Part shown: piece by piece, positions 48,896 through 60,014 of the stretch
Numbering within the stretch: position 1 is the first letter of the stretch
Layout: every line of letters begins with the position of its first letter
Origin: Prostheceraeus crozeri
Taxonomy: Eukaryota > Platyhelminthes > Polycladida > Euryleptidae
NCBI GenBank assembly: GCA_907163375.1
Contig: CAJQUW010007434.1
Location: forward strand, 248,001-312,000
Direction of reading: 5' to 3'
DNA length: 64,000 nt
Translations under genes and position numbers: made by a program
Notes under the pieces: generated by a model
Database searches by the model: none
Told to the model about the DNA's origin: nothing
Seen by the model: the letters and a program-made list of their open reading frames with translations, nothing else

Positions 48896-50642
48896 ATGGA
48901 CTTCGATGCTAAAGAATTCCTTAAACAATTCAATGAAGCCCCAAATGTGCTACAGCTGAAGGAATTGAAGAAAGCGGAACTATTCGATGTTGGAATCCAG
49001 TTGCAATTGCCAGTTAAGATGACTATGCGAAAGGAGCAAATACTCAAGAGAATCAAAGGGCATTTCATCGAAGAAGGCAAGATAGAAAAGGATGTCCAAG
49101 GAGAGTTGCCGGAAAATTCCAATGTGTTGCTAGAATTCAAAAAAAATAGAGTTGGAAGAAAAGCGATTAGAACGAGAACGAGAAGAAAAGCGATTAGAAC
49201 GAGAAGAACGAAGAGAACAAAAGGAGGCCGAAAGAGAACTCAGAGAAAAAGAGATGAATATGCAAAGAGAAATTGAACTAGAGAGAATGAGAACAAAAGC
49301 AGAAACTGAAAAAAGAAAATCAGAAGCATCATTAAAAGATAATGCATCTATAGTTCCAAAGTTTTCCGAAAGAGACGTGGAACAATTTTTCCTGTGTTTT
49401 GAGAGGGTTGCTGAAACGGCAAACTGGCCAAAAGAAAAATGGACCTTCCTGATGCAGACTGTTTTAACTGGTAAAGCACAAAAGGCGTATGCAGCCTTAC
49501 CTAATGGCGATGCCAAAGATTATGAAAAGGCGAAACAAGTAATCCTTGAAGCATATGAGTTGGTGCCAGAAGCCTACCGACAGAAATTCCGTTCATGGCA
49601 AAGAATGAAAGAGCAAAATCATTTACAATTTGCCAAAGATAAAGAAGTCTTATTTGATAAGTGGACGAAAGCCGAAAACGCCGATACGTTTGAGAAACTA
49701 CGAAATGTCATCCTCATCGAAGAATTTAAGAACTGTTTGAGTCCACAAATCAAAGTATATTTAGATGAGAGAATGCCACAAAACATAACCGAAGCAGCAA
49801 GAATCGCCGATCAATACGAATTGACGCATAAAAGGCCACGGTCGTATTACCATTATGAAAAGCCAAGAAACTATTACACAAGTGCAGAAAAATATCATGA
49901 AGACAAAAGACAGGAAAAATATTATGAAGACAACAGACAATATGACAATAAAAACAAACAGCCAGAAGATATGAGAAAACGAGAAACGCCAAGATGGAAA
50001 ATAGAATGTGAACACTGTAAGAGAAAGGGACATACAAAAACAGATTGTTGGCAATTGAATGGACGACCAGAAAAGTACGATAGAAAGCCCGTAGCGCTTG
50101 TTCGTGAAACGAACTGCCATCTTGAGACTGAGCAGGAAAAATCCTTTCCTACTAGTTTTTATGGTGTTCAGGTCAATGAGCATGATAGGTATACTTCAGT
50201 CGACGAAAGTGAACAACTAATTGAAGAAGGGAAGCATGCTTTCACGAAAGACGGTCTAGTTGGTAATGATAAAGATTATTTATATCCAGTTACAGTATGG
50301 CGAGATACCGGAGCATTTCAATCATTAATAGTGAAAGACATTGTTCCAGTGTCACATGCTACATACACGGGATTATGTGTTCCACTCCGCGGCGTCGGAG
50401 GATGTATCTCAGCTCCACTGCATAAGTTGTACGTAAAAACCGAGATAGTGGAAGGTACCTTCATAATTGGTTTAGTCGATCGAGAAGAAATTCCTATTGA
50501 AGGGATCGATTTGATTGTTGGGAATGACTTAGCCGGATGCAAAGTTCAGGTACCACGTATGATAACAAACATGAAAGAAATTGAAGCAAACGAAGGAGAA
50601 ATAAAAGATCATGAAGCGAAAGAGAATGAACTGAAAGATTGA
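48896..50642 (+). CDS. gag-pro: Gag and aspartic protease of the GMR1-like element
   Basis: 48896-49140 has a leading helical segment (MDFDAKEFLKQFNEAPN). 49152-50642 has a Glu/Arg-rich coiled coil, then a capsid-type region (FSERDVEQFFLCFERVAE ... WPKEKW; EAYELVPEAYRQKF), a CCHC zinc knuckle (CEHCKRKGHTKTDC, about residue 287) and the protease with WRDTGAFQSLI (about residue 391) and the later IDLIVGNDLAG. This layout (coiled coil, SCAN-like capsid, knuckle, DTG) is standard for Ty3-type elements. The region is read in two overlapping frames. Confidence 0.85.
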
Positions 50643-50691
50643 ACTAGCGAAAGAAAGTGAACAAACAACAGTCTGTGCCGTCACAAGATCC

Positions 50692-53175
50692 ATGAGTAAG
50701 AAAGAGAAATCAGAAAAAGAGAATGAAATTGATGAAAATATTGAAGAGAAAGAAATAACATTCGAAACGAATATAGATCGGTGTCAACTAATAAAAGAAC
50801 AAGAAAGCGATGAAGAATTACAAAACATCTCCGCAGAACTGAAAGAGAGTGATAAGAATGAGCGCATTTACTTTTACAAGCAAAATGGTATCCTATTTCG
50901 TTGCTGGAAACCAAGAGAAGCCACTCCTGAAGAAACATGGCAAGAAGTACATCAAATTGTAATACCTAAGTCATATCGACAAAAAGTCTTAAGCGTTGCA
51001 CACGAAAACGTATTAAGTGGTCATCTCGGTGTACGCAAAACTCATTATCGAATATTGAAGCATTTTTACTGGCCGAAAATGTACAAAGATGTAGCTAACT
51101 TCCGTCGAACTTGTCATACATGTCAGATAGTTGGTAAACATCAGTTAGATCCCCCGAAAGCGCCGTTAATTCCAATCCCTGCGTGCGAAGAACCATTCAG
51201 AAATATCATTATTGATTGTGTTGGACCTTTACCGCGAACCAAAATGGGACATGAATATCTATTTACAATTATGTGTTCGTCAACCAGATTTCCAGAAGCT
51301 ATCCCACTGAGAAACATTAACGCCAAAAATATTTGTTCGGCTTTGATCAATTTCTTTACTATGGTGGGATTACCGAAAGTCATACGCTCAGATCAAGGCA
51401 CGAACTTTACATCGAAGATATTTAGTCAAGTGTCAGAAGTACTTGGAGTAAAACATATTTGTTCAACTGCTTATCATCCAGAATCTCAAGGTGCGTTAGA
51501 ACGATTCCATCAAACATTGAAAGTTATGATGAAAACTTACTGCGAAGAACATCAAAAAGACTGGAATTTAGGTATACCAATGCTATTATTTGCCATCCGC
51601 GAAACAGTTCAAGATTCACTCGGATTTAGTCCATTTGAATTAATTTACGGTCATGAAGTTAGAGGACCCCTGAAGTTGATGAAAGAAAATATGCTCAGCG
51701 AAGAGAAGAAAAACACGAATTTGTTAGATTACGTGTCTGAGATCAAAGAAAGACTCACTGAGATACAAAAGTCTGCAAAGGCTAATCTAATAAATTCGCA
51801 AAGTAAAATGAAGAAGCCATTTGACAGAAACACAAAAGAAAGAACATTTCAGCAAGGTGAAAAAGTACTCTTATTATTGCCAATCTCGGGAGATCCGATG
51901 AAGGCAAGGTATCAAGGTCCTTATATGATACAAAAGAAAATAAGTGAAGTCAACTATGTTATAGAAACTCCAGATAGAAGAAAGAAACAAAGAATGTGTC
52001 ACATAAATATGCTCAAGAAATATCACGACCGAGACGAAGAGTCAACAACTGAGTCAAACCCTTCTGATGCTGTGCCGGAGAGTCTGGTGTCAGCATCGCA
52101 GACGAATTTACCTGCACTGGGTGATATAAAAGAAAATTCTACAGGCACTTCGATCACTATGATTGCGTCAGGGGAGTCTGCAGCGGCAACATCGCTGACG
52201 AACTTGGCATCGCAGGGTGATGCAGAAGAGGAAGTCAATCTCATCATGCCAAGAATGAATAATTCAAAGATATTAGAAAATCTTGATAGCCATTTCCAGC
52301 ATGTCGATTCTGAACAGAAAGAAAAAATAAAAGAAATAATTAAAGAGCACAAAGGAATATTTTCCGATCATCCGCAAATAACTACGTGGGCAGAACATGA
52401 TGTCGAATTATCTGAAGAAAGGCCAATAAAACAGACTCCGTACAGAATGAATCCAGAGAAGAGAGAAATTATGAAAAAGGAAGTAAAATATCTGAAAGAT
52501 CATAACATAATAGAAAATAGCAACAGCAATTGGAGTTCACCATGCATTTTGGTACCAAAACCAGATAAAACTCATCGTTTTTGTACTGATTATAGAAAAG
52601 TAAATGAATTGACAATCGCAGACAATTATCCCTTGCCGAATATCGAGACTTGCATTGAACAAGTAGGAGATTCGAAAATAATCAGCAAGTTTGACTTATT
52701 GAAAGGATATTATCAAGTTCCTTTAACAGAAAGAGCAAAGCGAATTTCAGCCTTCGTCACCGAAGAGGGTTTATTTCAATACAAAGTTATGCCCTTCGGA
52801 ATGAAAAATGCCGCATCAACATTTCAAAGACTAGCTAATAAAGTCATCGAAAATATAGACAACTGCGCCGTATATATTGACGACATAATCGTTTATAGTA
52901 ATGACTGGCCAGATCACTTGGAACAAATACGAAAATTATTCCAAAGAATCGGCGAGGCCGATTTAACAATCAACCTCAGCAAAAGTGAGATTGGGAAACA
53001 GTCGCTAAACTATTTAGGCTTTGAAATCGGACATGGGAAAATAAAACCTATTATGGCAAAAGTTCAAGCCGTTGTAAATTTTCCTGTACCTAACTCAAGA
53101 AAGGAACTAAGAAGATTCTGGCTGGGTATTATAGAAAATTTTGCAAAAATTACGCAGATGTTGTACACCCTTTGA
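50692..53175 (+). CDS. pol: Integrase then reverse transcriptase (827 aa)
   Basis: Integrase comes first. Its HHCC zinc-binding region is HENVLSGHLG ... HFYWPKMYKDV ... CHTCQ (about residues 104-145). The DDE core follows: D in IIIDCVGPL (about residue 175), D in IRSDQGTNF, E in QGALERFHQ. A basic C-terminal domain extends to about residue 450. Then comes the RT: DHNIIENSNSNWSSPCILV-type block, FDLLKGYYQVPL, MPFGMKNAASTFQ and catalytic YIDDIIVYS (near residue 726). One long open frame covers both. Confidence 0.92.
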   Translation: MSKKEKSEKENEIDENIEEKEITFETNIDRCQLIKEQESDEELQNISAELKESDKNERIYFYKQNGILFRCWKPREATPEETWQEVHQIVIPKSYRQKVLSVAHENVLSGHLGVRKTHYRILKHFYWPKMYKDVANFRRTCHTCQIVGKHQLDPPKAPLIPIPACEEPFRNIIIDCVGPLPRTKMGHEYLFTIMCSSTRFPEAIPLRNINAKNICSALINFFTMVGLPKVIRSDQGTNFTSKIFSQVSEVLGVKHICSTAYHPESQGALERFHQTLKVMMKTYCEEHQKDWNLGIPMLLFAIRETVQDSLGFSPFELIYGHEVRGPLKLMKENMLSEEKKNTNLLDYVSEIKERLTEIQKSAKANLINSQSKMKKPFDRNTKERTFQQGEKVLLLLPISGDPMKARYQGPYMIQKKISEVNYVIETPDRRKKQRMCHINMLKKYHDRDEESTTESNPSDAVPESLVSASQTNLPALGDIKENSTGTSITMIASGESAAATSLTNLASQGDAEEEVNLIMPRMNNSKILENLDSHFQHVDSEQKEKIKEIIKEHKGIFSDHPQITTWAEHDVELSEERPIKQTPYRMNPEKREIMKKEVKYLKDHNIIENSNSNWSSPCILVPKPDKTHRFCTDYRKVNELTIADNYPLPNIETCIEQVGDSKIISKFDLLKGYYQVPLTERAKRISAFVTEEGLFQYKVMPFGMKNAASTFQRLANKVIENIDNCAVYIDDIIVYSNDWPDHLEQIRKLFQRIGEADLTINLSKSEIGKQSLNYLGFEIGHGKIKPIMAKVQAVVNFPVPNSRKELRRFWLGIIENFAKITQMLYTL

Positions 53176-53666
53176 CAAGCCTCACGAGCCCAAAAATAAA
53201 ATATACTTGGAGTAATGAATGCCAAGTAGCTTTCGAACAAGTCAAAACAATGCTGGCATCACCACCGATTTTATCAGTACCTACATTTGAAAAGCCATTC
53301 AAATTATATGTCGATGCTAGCGGCCTTGGTCTTGGTGCATTGTTGGCTCAAGATGATGAGGAAGGGAACGAGCATCGATTATCATATTATTCGAAGAAAT
53401 TCAATCACTACGAAAGAAATTACAGTACGATTGAAAAAGAAGGCCTAGCCTTGGTTCAAAGTTTGAGACACTTTGCGTATTTCCTCAAAGGCCGGCGAGC
53501 TACTTTTGTTTACACAGATCACAATCCGTTAGTTGTCATTAACAGAATGAAAAATGACAATCAGAGACTTTTGAGATGGAGTCTGTTGTTACAGGAATAT
53601 AATATTATCATTCAACATGTACCCGGGAGAGATAACATCATAGCAGATCGTTTGTCGAGAAGTTAA
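53172..53666 (+). CDS. pol: RNase H and pol C-terminal part (164 aa)
   Basis: RT connection (FEKPFKLYVDASGLGLGALLAQ at about residues 41-62 marks the start of RNase H, with catalytic Asp in YVDAS), then YERNYSTIEKEGLA with the catalytic Glu, FVYTDHNPL with the second Asp, and the closing GRDNIIADRLSR with the third. Standard Ty3-type RNase H. Confidence 0.9.
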   Translation: MTSLTSPKIKYTWSNECQVAFEQVKTMLASPPILSVPTFEKPFKLYVDASGLGLGALLAQDDEEGNEHRLSYYSKKFNHYERNYSTIEKEGLALVQSLRHFAYFLKGRRATFVYTDHNPLVVINRMKNDNQRLLRWSLLLQEYNIIIQHVPGRDNIIADRLSRS

Positions 53667-53701
53667 ATAAAAATGTGATTTTTATTTTTTTTGGTGGGGC
53701 G

Positions 53702-54286
53702 TGTTGTGTGCTAGGCAGTTTGTCTTCTTGCTTTATTATGCATTTATTATGTATTTTATTGTTTTGTGAGAGCAATCTCCATTCCATTGTTAGAGCAATA
53801 ACTTTTCCGCGGCATGCATTTCAAGTTCCAATGTCATGCAAAAGTACAACTTGTCAGCTATCTACGGTACATGACTGACAACAGACATGACATGTCATCA
53901 GACAATGGATGACCAAACAATTGGTAGCTGACTGTGAGCGAATCTTCACAGACGTATTTAACGCGGCATGAACAACGCCCGCTCACGCAATCTGGTCTCT
54001 CCAAGCGAAGTTGTCGGCGAGAGCCGTTGACGGTGTTGCAGCCTATCTTCTATGTGCGAACTATCATCGAACTGCTGCGGACGTGATCACCACGGCTTGT
54101 GGTCCTGGAAGAATCTGGAGACTCTGTTGGTGCTGTGACTGTCTTATAACTGTGAACGTACCATCTGTCCTTGTAAGGACTGTTTGCACCATTTATTTAT
54201 TTTCACAATATAATTTATCCACATTTTTCATTTACATTTTTCAATCATATGTTTTGGGAATATTAAGAAAATAATAACCCGCAACA
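53702..54286 (+). repeat. 3' LTR (585 bp)
   Basis: Same length and ends as the 5' LTR, with about three substitutions. A G-rich stretch GGTGGGGCG just before it is the likely polypurine tract. Confidence 0.93.
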
Positions 54287-54290
54287 ATTA
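54287..54290. repeat. ATTA target duplication, right of the Ty3-type element
   Basis: Partner of 47986-47989. Confidence 0.7.
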
Positions 54291-54514
54291 AGAGAGTCAA
54301 AATATTCGGCCACTTTATAACGATTGATGTATACAGCAATCCAATGTTTTTCGGGAAGATTGTTGGTATCCGTATTGATGATAAGCGAACAAGGATAGAA
54401 AGGAATTGAATCAGGTAAATTATCTATAGAAAAGACATTGAGAAATATTGTCTTGGAGTAGGGATGAGCTTTCCTCATTTTCCTCAAGATTTCTATGTTG
54501 CTTAAGTTACTCAT
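54291..54514 (-). pseudogene. PRO: Protease of Polinton B, N-terminal part
   Basis: N-terminal half of the adenain-like protease with FSIDNLPDSIPFYPCSLIINTDT and EKHWIAVYIN (catalytic His) and YFDSL (acidic residue). The Ty3-type insertion separates it from 47749-47989. It overlaps the MCP end by a few bases, as in Polinton A. Confidence 0.88.
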
Positions 54515-55787
54515 CTCTGATAGCTGACAGTCACGTCTCTCATTCTTGTTATCTCAACTTTGCTATCATAGATAGCGTAAATGAGACAAGTAATTGTTTT
54601 CTTCAAAGGTGACTCAAATGATACCTCCAGTCGTAGATTTCCAGGTTTTGTAACTCCTACGCTTTCACCACTTAGATCTGCATCTGCTGTGAGGTTGTAC
54701 ATAATGAAGAAGTAGCCATTCTTGTACATATCCATTGTAATTCTATTTGAATCATCTGTATTAAACATGTTGAGGGCGGTGAAAATAGAACCATATTCAC
54801 GTGCGAATTTACCATCTTTGAAATTAGGCTCATATGCTTTGCAAGATACAAATTTCCCATCCTGGTAGAGTGCTAGTTTGCTAACATTAAAGTGTTGGAA
54901 ATTGAATGGATTCTTTTCAAAAGCACCAATGAATGCCTCATTTTCCACAAATGTGATATACACCGCCTTTGGCATTGCAGTGGGAAAAAGATTTGGGTAG
55001 GCATGTGAGGATGATCCCGCACCAATTGTGAAGTTTGTCAACACACAGTGATTAACTGGATATATTGCATTTTTTTTCCTCAATCCTGTCGCATGCTCGT
55101 TGATGACTGACGGGTTCATTGTTACTCGCCTTACATTGAGCACGGCATTACTTATGTTGATTTGATAGTTTGTAGCTCCAAAAGCCATTAACGCGAACTC
55201 AGGATTTGCACGAATAAATTTTATTTGCATTTTAACCTGTGATAGCAGATATCTAGATTGACGAAGGAAATCAAGATAGACAGGTCCTTTCAAGTATAAT
55301 TCCTTTGAATCCGCTGTTAAATCCATTAGTCTTTGTAACCCTGTATTTGAGACATCATCAAATTTCCCTTGCTGATCATCATACCACTCAGAAACTTCAA
55401 GTGTGACTGTTTAACTTGCTGTTGAAATTGCGTCATTGTATGTGTGTATGCTCCATATGGATATGCTCGATCCCCCCTTCAATCTGTTTGTCATTCAATA
55501 TTAGATACACATCTGAGAACAGACTGGCAATAGGAAGATTTGCCAATCCCACTTTATCCTTGGATGAATCAATATTTGTACCATCAGTCTTCTTAATTTG
55601 TATACACAACTCTAAATCAATGGATTGACAGTCAATATAATCTTGAGGATTGGCAGGTATATCAAACTGAATAGGCTGTTGGTTACCATCGATATTTGTT
55701 GTGGGGACTATGTCTACAATTGTTGAGGAGATGATGTCTGATGAGGGGGAAAATCGAAGAAACACAAAGCCGAATTGATACTCTGCA
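54511..55787 (-). CDS. MCP: Major capsid protein of Polinton B
   Basis: 55433-55787 holds the N-terminal part (IQFDIPANPQDYIDCQSIDLELC; NLPIASLFSDVYLILNDKQIEGG). 54511-55326 holds the rest: YLDFLRQSRYLL, VRRVTMNPSVINEHATGL, KNPFNFQHFNVSKLALYQDGK, YKNGYFFIMYNLT and the closing IYDSKVEITRMRDVTV. This is the Polinton double-jelly-roll capsid family (F54H12.2-like). Gene order pVI-like, MCP, PRO matches other Polintons. Looks broken (one or two breaks). Confidence 0.88.
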
Positions 55788-55798
55788 TCGTATTAGCT

Positions 55799-56287
55799 CT
55801 ACAAATACTCGTATGTTGTCTTCCTTCGGTTTGACTTGTTTCTAGTCGCTGTGGAATTTCGTTTGCGCTTTCCTGTTTTCACTCGACGTCTAGATTTAGA
55901 ACGTGTTGCTCTAGTCGACTTTTTACTTTTCCTGCGTCTTTGCTTAGTAACTCGACCGGATCCAACTTGTCTTGACTTCCTACGCTTCTTCCGAACTGTA
56001 CGTCTCGTCTTTGTTAAATCATCTAATGCGTCTGTGGCAGATTGCTGCGCACGCATTTTCATAGATTCACCGATATCCTCACCTTGAAGCGCATCAGTTG
56101 CAACATTTGCACCAAAATCTAAAGCCCTGCTTCCAACACGCTTCATGATTGGTACGCCATACTTTTTGAGTGTTGGAAGAACCATACGTCTTAGTGCACC
56201 AAATATGCCTCCTCCAACTTGTCGTCTACCTCCAACAAACACGGGATAACCGCTCTGATATGATGGTCTACTGTAAATGCCTGTCAT
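55799..56287 (-). CDS. Adenovirus pVI-like / basic minor virion protein (162 aa)
   Basis: The N-terminal part has a GGG-IFGALRRMVLPTLKKYG segment (about residues 25-44) followed by a helix with ALDFGANVATDALQGEDI. The C-terminal half is extremely basic (runs of Lys/Arg/Ser). Gly-Gly followed by an amphipathic helix near the N terminus, then a basic tail, is the pattern of Polinton/adintovirus pVI-type proteins encoded next to MCP. In adenovirus pVI lyses membranes and helps protease activation. I see no equivalent in Polinton A. Confidence 0.65.
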   Translation of the reverse strand: MTGIYSRPSYQSGYPVFVGGRRQVGGGIFGALRRMVLPTLKKYGVPIMKRVGSRALDFGANVATDALQGEDIGESMKMRAQQSATDALDDLTKTRRTVRKKRRKSRQVGSGRVTKQRRRKSKKSTRATRSKSRRRVKTGKRKRNSTATRNKSNRRKTTYEYL

Positions 56288-56390
56288 TATGACTATTGAA
56301 AAACTATGAAAGTCAGAATAGCGTAAAGCCTTATTCTCGTGACCTGATATGTAGGGTCAAAACAGTAACACCACCACAGAACGGTACTAC

Positions 56391-57905
56391 TTATCCTGCG
56401 TCATCATGAATTGATATGTCAATTCTATTGATGTAATTTCGGCTGATTGGTAGATACATTGTGTTAAAAAATTCTCGATTGATTAGTTGCTTCCTTACGG
56501 ATGAGAGAGGAAATGTGCGCAGAAGTGGGGCCTCAATGTCGCCAACCCTTGTATATTCAATAATGTCACAATAGACGTATAAGTTACTCATATCACGCTC
56601 TAGTGATGGGGCTGTATCGCCTATTAATGTGCCTTCATAAATAGTTGATTTTGAGAATCCCAATGTGGTCGTGAACACGCTATCCAGCTTGATAAGAGAG
56701 TTCTTCCCTACCTTTAGAATCATGCGTTTCTTATGTGGGTCATAAGAAAGTGATATTCATCTGCATCAAGGTAATCTACACCAAACTCATTTAACTTTGT
56801 ACACAATTCAGATGGCGTTTTCAAGCTTTCAATGTTCCAATTAACTCTTTTTACAAGTTCACTGGAAGTAGACAAATCATCACCCAATATGTCTTCGCTG
56901 TATACGTGGATATCCCATGAAATTTGTTGATGCTTTGAGTTTAGAAGAGGAGAATTGAACCTTGAATGTATCATTTAATTCTGTCAACCAAGGTGCGCTT
57001 TCAAGGCCCTTAAACATCCCAATCATTTCAGATCCGAATTCAATAACAGCGGAATCAGACTTTTCCAATGGTGTCTTTTTAGTAAAAACAATAAATTCTG
57101 CCTCGGTTTCAACAGTAAATAAAGTTACTTTCTCTTTCTTATATTCACAAGTCATTAAAGTTTCTGGCACTGATCCTTGAAACTTTCTTGCAAAGTCTTC
57201 AACACTTCTAATGACCTCAAATTGATTTTTTACTCGGATGCTCCTTTTTTGTAATGCATGCAATGGCACAATTCTACATTGAAAATCAGTGACTTTCCTC
57301 TCCGAATTCCACCCACGTCCATTGTACCAATACCTTGATGAGAAAGTTGTTCTGGAATACCCAAAAGTATGACTCAAATCCTTACCTAATACAAGAAGAA
57401 CATGCTTCCCTTCCTTCATCAATTTTGTTGACCCCTTTATGACTGGTTTGCAGAATTTATTCAAAGTCAGCTTGAAGAGATCATTTATTTGTTGAAACAT
57501 TCTACCGATTTCCTTTTCTGTATCTTGAAACCTCATTGTGGGAACCTTAGAATCAAAAGTTGATGTTGCAAATGCCTTTTGAATTTTAATCATGTTTTGG
57601 ACAGATGGTAAAGATGTTGAAAAAGGATGTAAAGTTAGATGATGAAAAGCCCATGTACCATGTAGACTATTGTGAAATATGCGAAAACAATCATCCTTCT
57701 CTCGTACTTCTTTATGTAATTCAAAATAATTGTTTTTTAGCAAACTGATATCGTTGTAATATGTAATTTCAGTTAGAGCAACTTCATGGGGTCCATGTAG
57801 AGTAATTGGATTAGCGAATTCAACAGAGTATAGAGATGGTTTGTTACTTGGGAATATCTTGGGGTTGCCATTGCTTGGAAGAATGATGTTGAAGCTAGTA
57901 GACAT
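56391..57905 (-). CDS. mCP: Minor capsid (penton-like) protein of Polinton B
   Basis: I prefer the ATG at 57905 (MSTSFNIILPSNGNPKIFPSN) over the upstream GTG. The N-terminal block has FANPITLHGPHEVALTEITYYNDI. The C-terminal block in 56391-56723 has APLLRTFPLSS ... FFNTMYLPISRNYINRIDISIHDDAG. Both match the family and Polinton A 6334-7962. Read in about three frames, so it looks broken (about two breaks). Confidence 0.82.
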
Positions 57906-57945
57906 GTTTAACTCATATATGGAAGAAGTCACATGCTATATTAGC

Positions 57946-59096
57946 TTAAAAGTTACGAGTGTCTCCCACCTCCACATTTTGTAGATCCTGGTGCGCTATC
58001 CAGCTATTGAATAAATCAAGATACCCTTTCCATTTAACTAGATATTTCCTTTGATTGCCATGACCTTTCCTCCTAATTATTTTGTCAATCATATACACCT
58101 CTTCACTTCTGTCTACTACTTGCAATTCATAAGAGCAAAATTTTCCTTCAATTGGATTGCCATGGTAATCTATTAATTTATACATGGTGGGTCTAAATTT
58201 TGTATTTACTTCATCTACAAAAAACTCTTCTTCAGTCCAATTAGGTAGATACCCCTTCTCAAATGTAGACTTAACCTTTGAAATCCGAACTCTATCACCA
58301 ACATTAATTTCCTTTCATTGGAAATGCTTTTCGCTTTCTTATCATACAATCGAAGCCATACATCCATCGCATTATCTGGGGTAACATCAACTGGTTTCAT
58401 CTTAATGATTCGATGGTAGCTTTCATTGTAATTCTTAACAAGTTTCTGCAGCTCACCTACCCAAACATGTGTATTTTTTGCAGTGAAATAGCGCCATATT
58501 TTTGTCTTCAGTGTGCGATTGAACCTCTCAACCATGGCAGCTTTATAAGCACTTTTGACACTAAACAATTCCACATTACGACTTTTAAGGAGACTTCGAA
58601 CATGAGAGTTTTCGAATTCCTTCCCTTGATCGGTCTGTATTCTTTGCGGAACACGCCCCTCATCGAAAATGCTCTGAAAAGCCGCTTCAACTTCTGGTCC
58701 TCGTTTAGATTTCAGCGCACGTGCCCAAGCATAGCGAGATAAAATATCTATTGCGGTTAAGATGTATTTATAGCCATCATTGTACGGTGATATTTGTTGC
58801 ATGTCAGCCAAGTCCGCTTGCCATTGACTATCTATATTGTTAACAACATATTTTCTCGTTGGAAACCGCTTTCTCGCATTTTTGTGAAGAGTGTAAGTCG
58901 GTTGACTCCTCAACCACTTCTTGACTTTCTCCATTCCCACACCCACTGCACGAGCTAGAACCTCAGGACGACTGAAACTTGCGGGGTGATTTAAGTCGTA
59001 ATAAATCTTTCTGAGTTTCACTGCTGTACTCATCGTCTTTGTTATGATTTGCACGCGTATTACTCGCACAGCAACTGCTAACACAATTGATATCAA
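57946..59096 (-). CDS. INT: Polinton B integrase with chromodomain
   Basis: 58215-59096 (293 aa): MSTAVKLRKIYYDL near residue 20 is the start common to the Polinton A enzyme; the DDE core has D in SQWQADLADM, D in IQTDQGKEFEN and E in MVERFNRTLK. 57946-58185 encodes a chromodomain (EEVYMIDKIIRRKGHG ... YLVKWKGYLDLFNSWI), the C-terminal targeting module known from Polinton and chromovirus integrases. Looks broken (about one break). Confidence 0.9.
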
Positions 59097-59166
59097 CCTC
59101 TATGCCCTCTTCTCCTTTACCTTCGAGCGCAGATTTCAAACAACAGCAAAATTTTTGCAACGACAT
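58963..59166 (-). CDS. Conserved small cysteine-pair peptide, Polinton B (67 aa)
   Basis: Starts at the ATG at 59166. CCC at residues 7-9, NCVSSCC at residues 27-33, then a polar charged tail. Same place and motif as Polinton A 11020-11214 (CC ... NCLSTCC). A TAAGCAAA box overlaps the upstream gene end at 59196-59203, 30 bp before the ATG. Overlaps the integrase start in another frame. Function unknown. Confidence 0.6.
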   Translation of the reverse strand: MSLQKFCCCLKSALEGKGEEGIEVDINCVSSCCASNTRANHNKDDEYSSETQKDLLRLKSPRKFQSS

Positions 59167-59195
59167 GATATGAGAGAAGCAAGGCTTAATTGATA

Positions 59196-59203
59196 TTTGC
59201 TTA
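59196..59203 (-). promoter_or_regulatory. TAAGCAAA box, CC-peptide and integrase
   Basis: 30 bp upstream of the ATG at 59166. Confidence 0.45.
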
Positions 59204-59850
59204 ATATTTACTATACTCCTTCCCAACACGCATTGAGCGCCTAGTAGCTCTTTGTGGTTGCAGATCATCGGGATCATGAAGCTCTCGCTTGACCGCCATC
59301 GTGGGTGTTTTACTTTTTGATCCATCTTGTAAGTGACCCTTATCCAACTCATTCACAGTCGGTCCTCCAATAATATTGTGAGGTACATTTTGATCGGATA
59401 AAATTTTCTGAAAATTTGTCCACCCTTGTGGTGCACCTAGTTTTTGCCTTACATCTCTGACAGCATATTGTAGAAGGTCATCTATGTGACTATTTCTAAT
59501 AACATCACAAGTTGTTTCATCTATTATCTCCCCTCTCTCATTGAACTTCACATGTGGATCAATGAAGTCAAATAATCGCTCAGCGCGCACACGATATGGT
59601 CGAGGTGTTGACAAGGTTATAAATCGTCGGAACTTGTCACGAATCTGTCGCCTCTCATCAATGTTTTCAGCTGCAAACTGCATTCGTCGATAGGGATCCT
59701 TAATCTTGTGAATTTCCATATCCTTTTGTGTTAGTTCCTTAAGTTGATTCGTGATAGGTTGATCTTTATTTTTACTTCCTGTGCACTTTGTAATGTAGTC
59801 AATTGTACATACTCCTCTTGAGGAATGACTACCATCTTTGAATACGACAT
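59201..59850 (-). CDS. Mid-block protein of Polinton B
   Basis: 59201-59719 (172 aa) has TPRPYRVRAERLFDFIDPH, then DDLLQYAVRDVRQKLGAPQGW and a basic Arg/Lys tail. Upstream at about 59835 the conserved start MVVIPQEEYVQLTTLQS appears. These match the two adjacent ORFs 11214-11546 and 11553-11840 of Polinton A. Function unknown; conserved position between ATPase and CC-peptide in both elements. A near-match TAAGCAAT lies 29 bp upstream of the ATG at 59850. Looks broken (about one break). Confidence 0.6.
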
Positions 59851-60014
59851 GTTTGAAAATAATAAGGCAACAAAGTACATTGCTTAAAACTAACTGTGAA
59901 CCGAGAAAACTGTCATTGGTTCAGCGGAATTAGATATGATATTAGTTCGAAATCGAGGTCGTTCCGGACATTCCTCGGTTAGATCAATAAATAGATAGCC
60001 ATGTGGTTTCTTCG

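Larger units (their letters stand above)
47990..54286 (+). mobile_element. Ty3-type LTR retrotransposon with integrase before RT (GMR1-like)
   Basis: 6.3 kb with two 585-bp LTRs (TGTTG...CAACA), a primer-binding-like site, Gag with zinc knuckle, DTG protease, then integrase, reverse transcriptase and RNase H in that order. The integrase-first pol order is the mark of the GMR1 group of Ty3-type elements. The LTRs differ at about three positions in 585, so the insertion is recent. It interrupts the Polinton B protease gene, which makes it younger than that element. No envelope-like ORF is seen between RNase H and the 3' LTR. It looks nearly whole, with a few possible breaks. Confidence 0.9.

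Noticed and set aside
49130-50183. Minus-strand frames opposite Gag
   Set aside because: Shadows of the Lys/Glu-rich Gag coding sequence.
53667-53701. Envelope gene in the Ty3-type element
   Set aside because: Only about 35 bp separate the RNase H end from the 3' LTR, so no env ORF is present.
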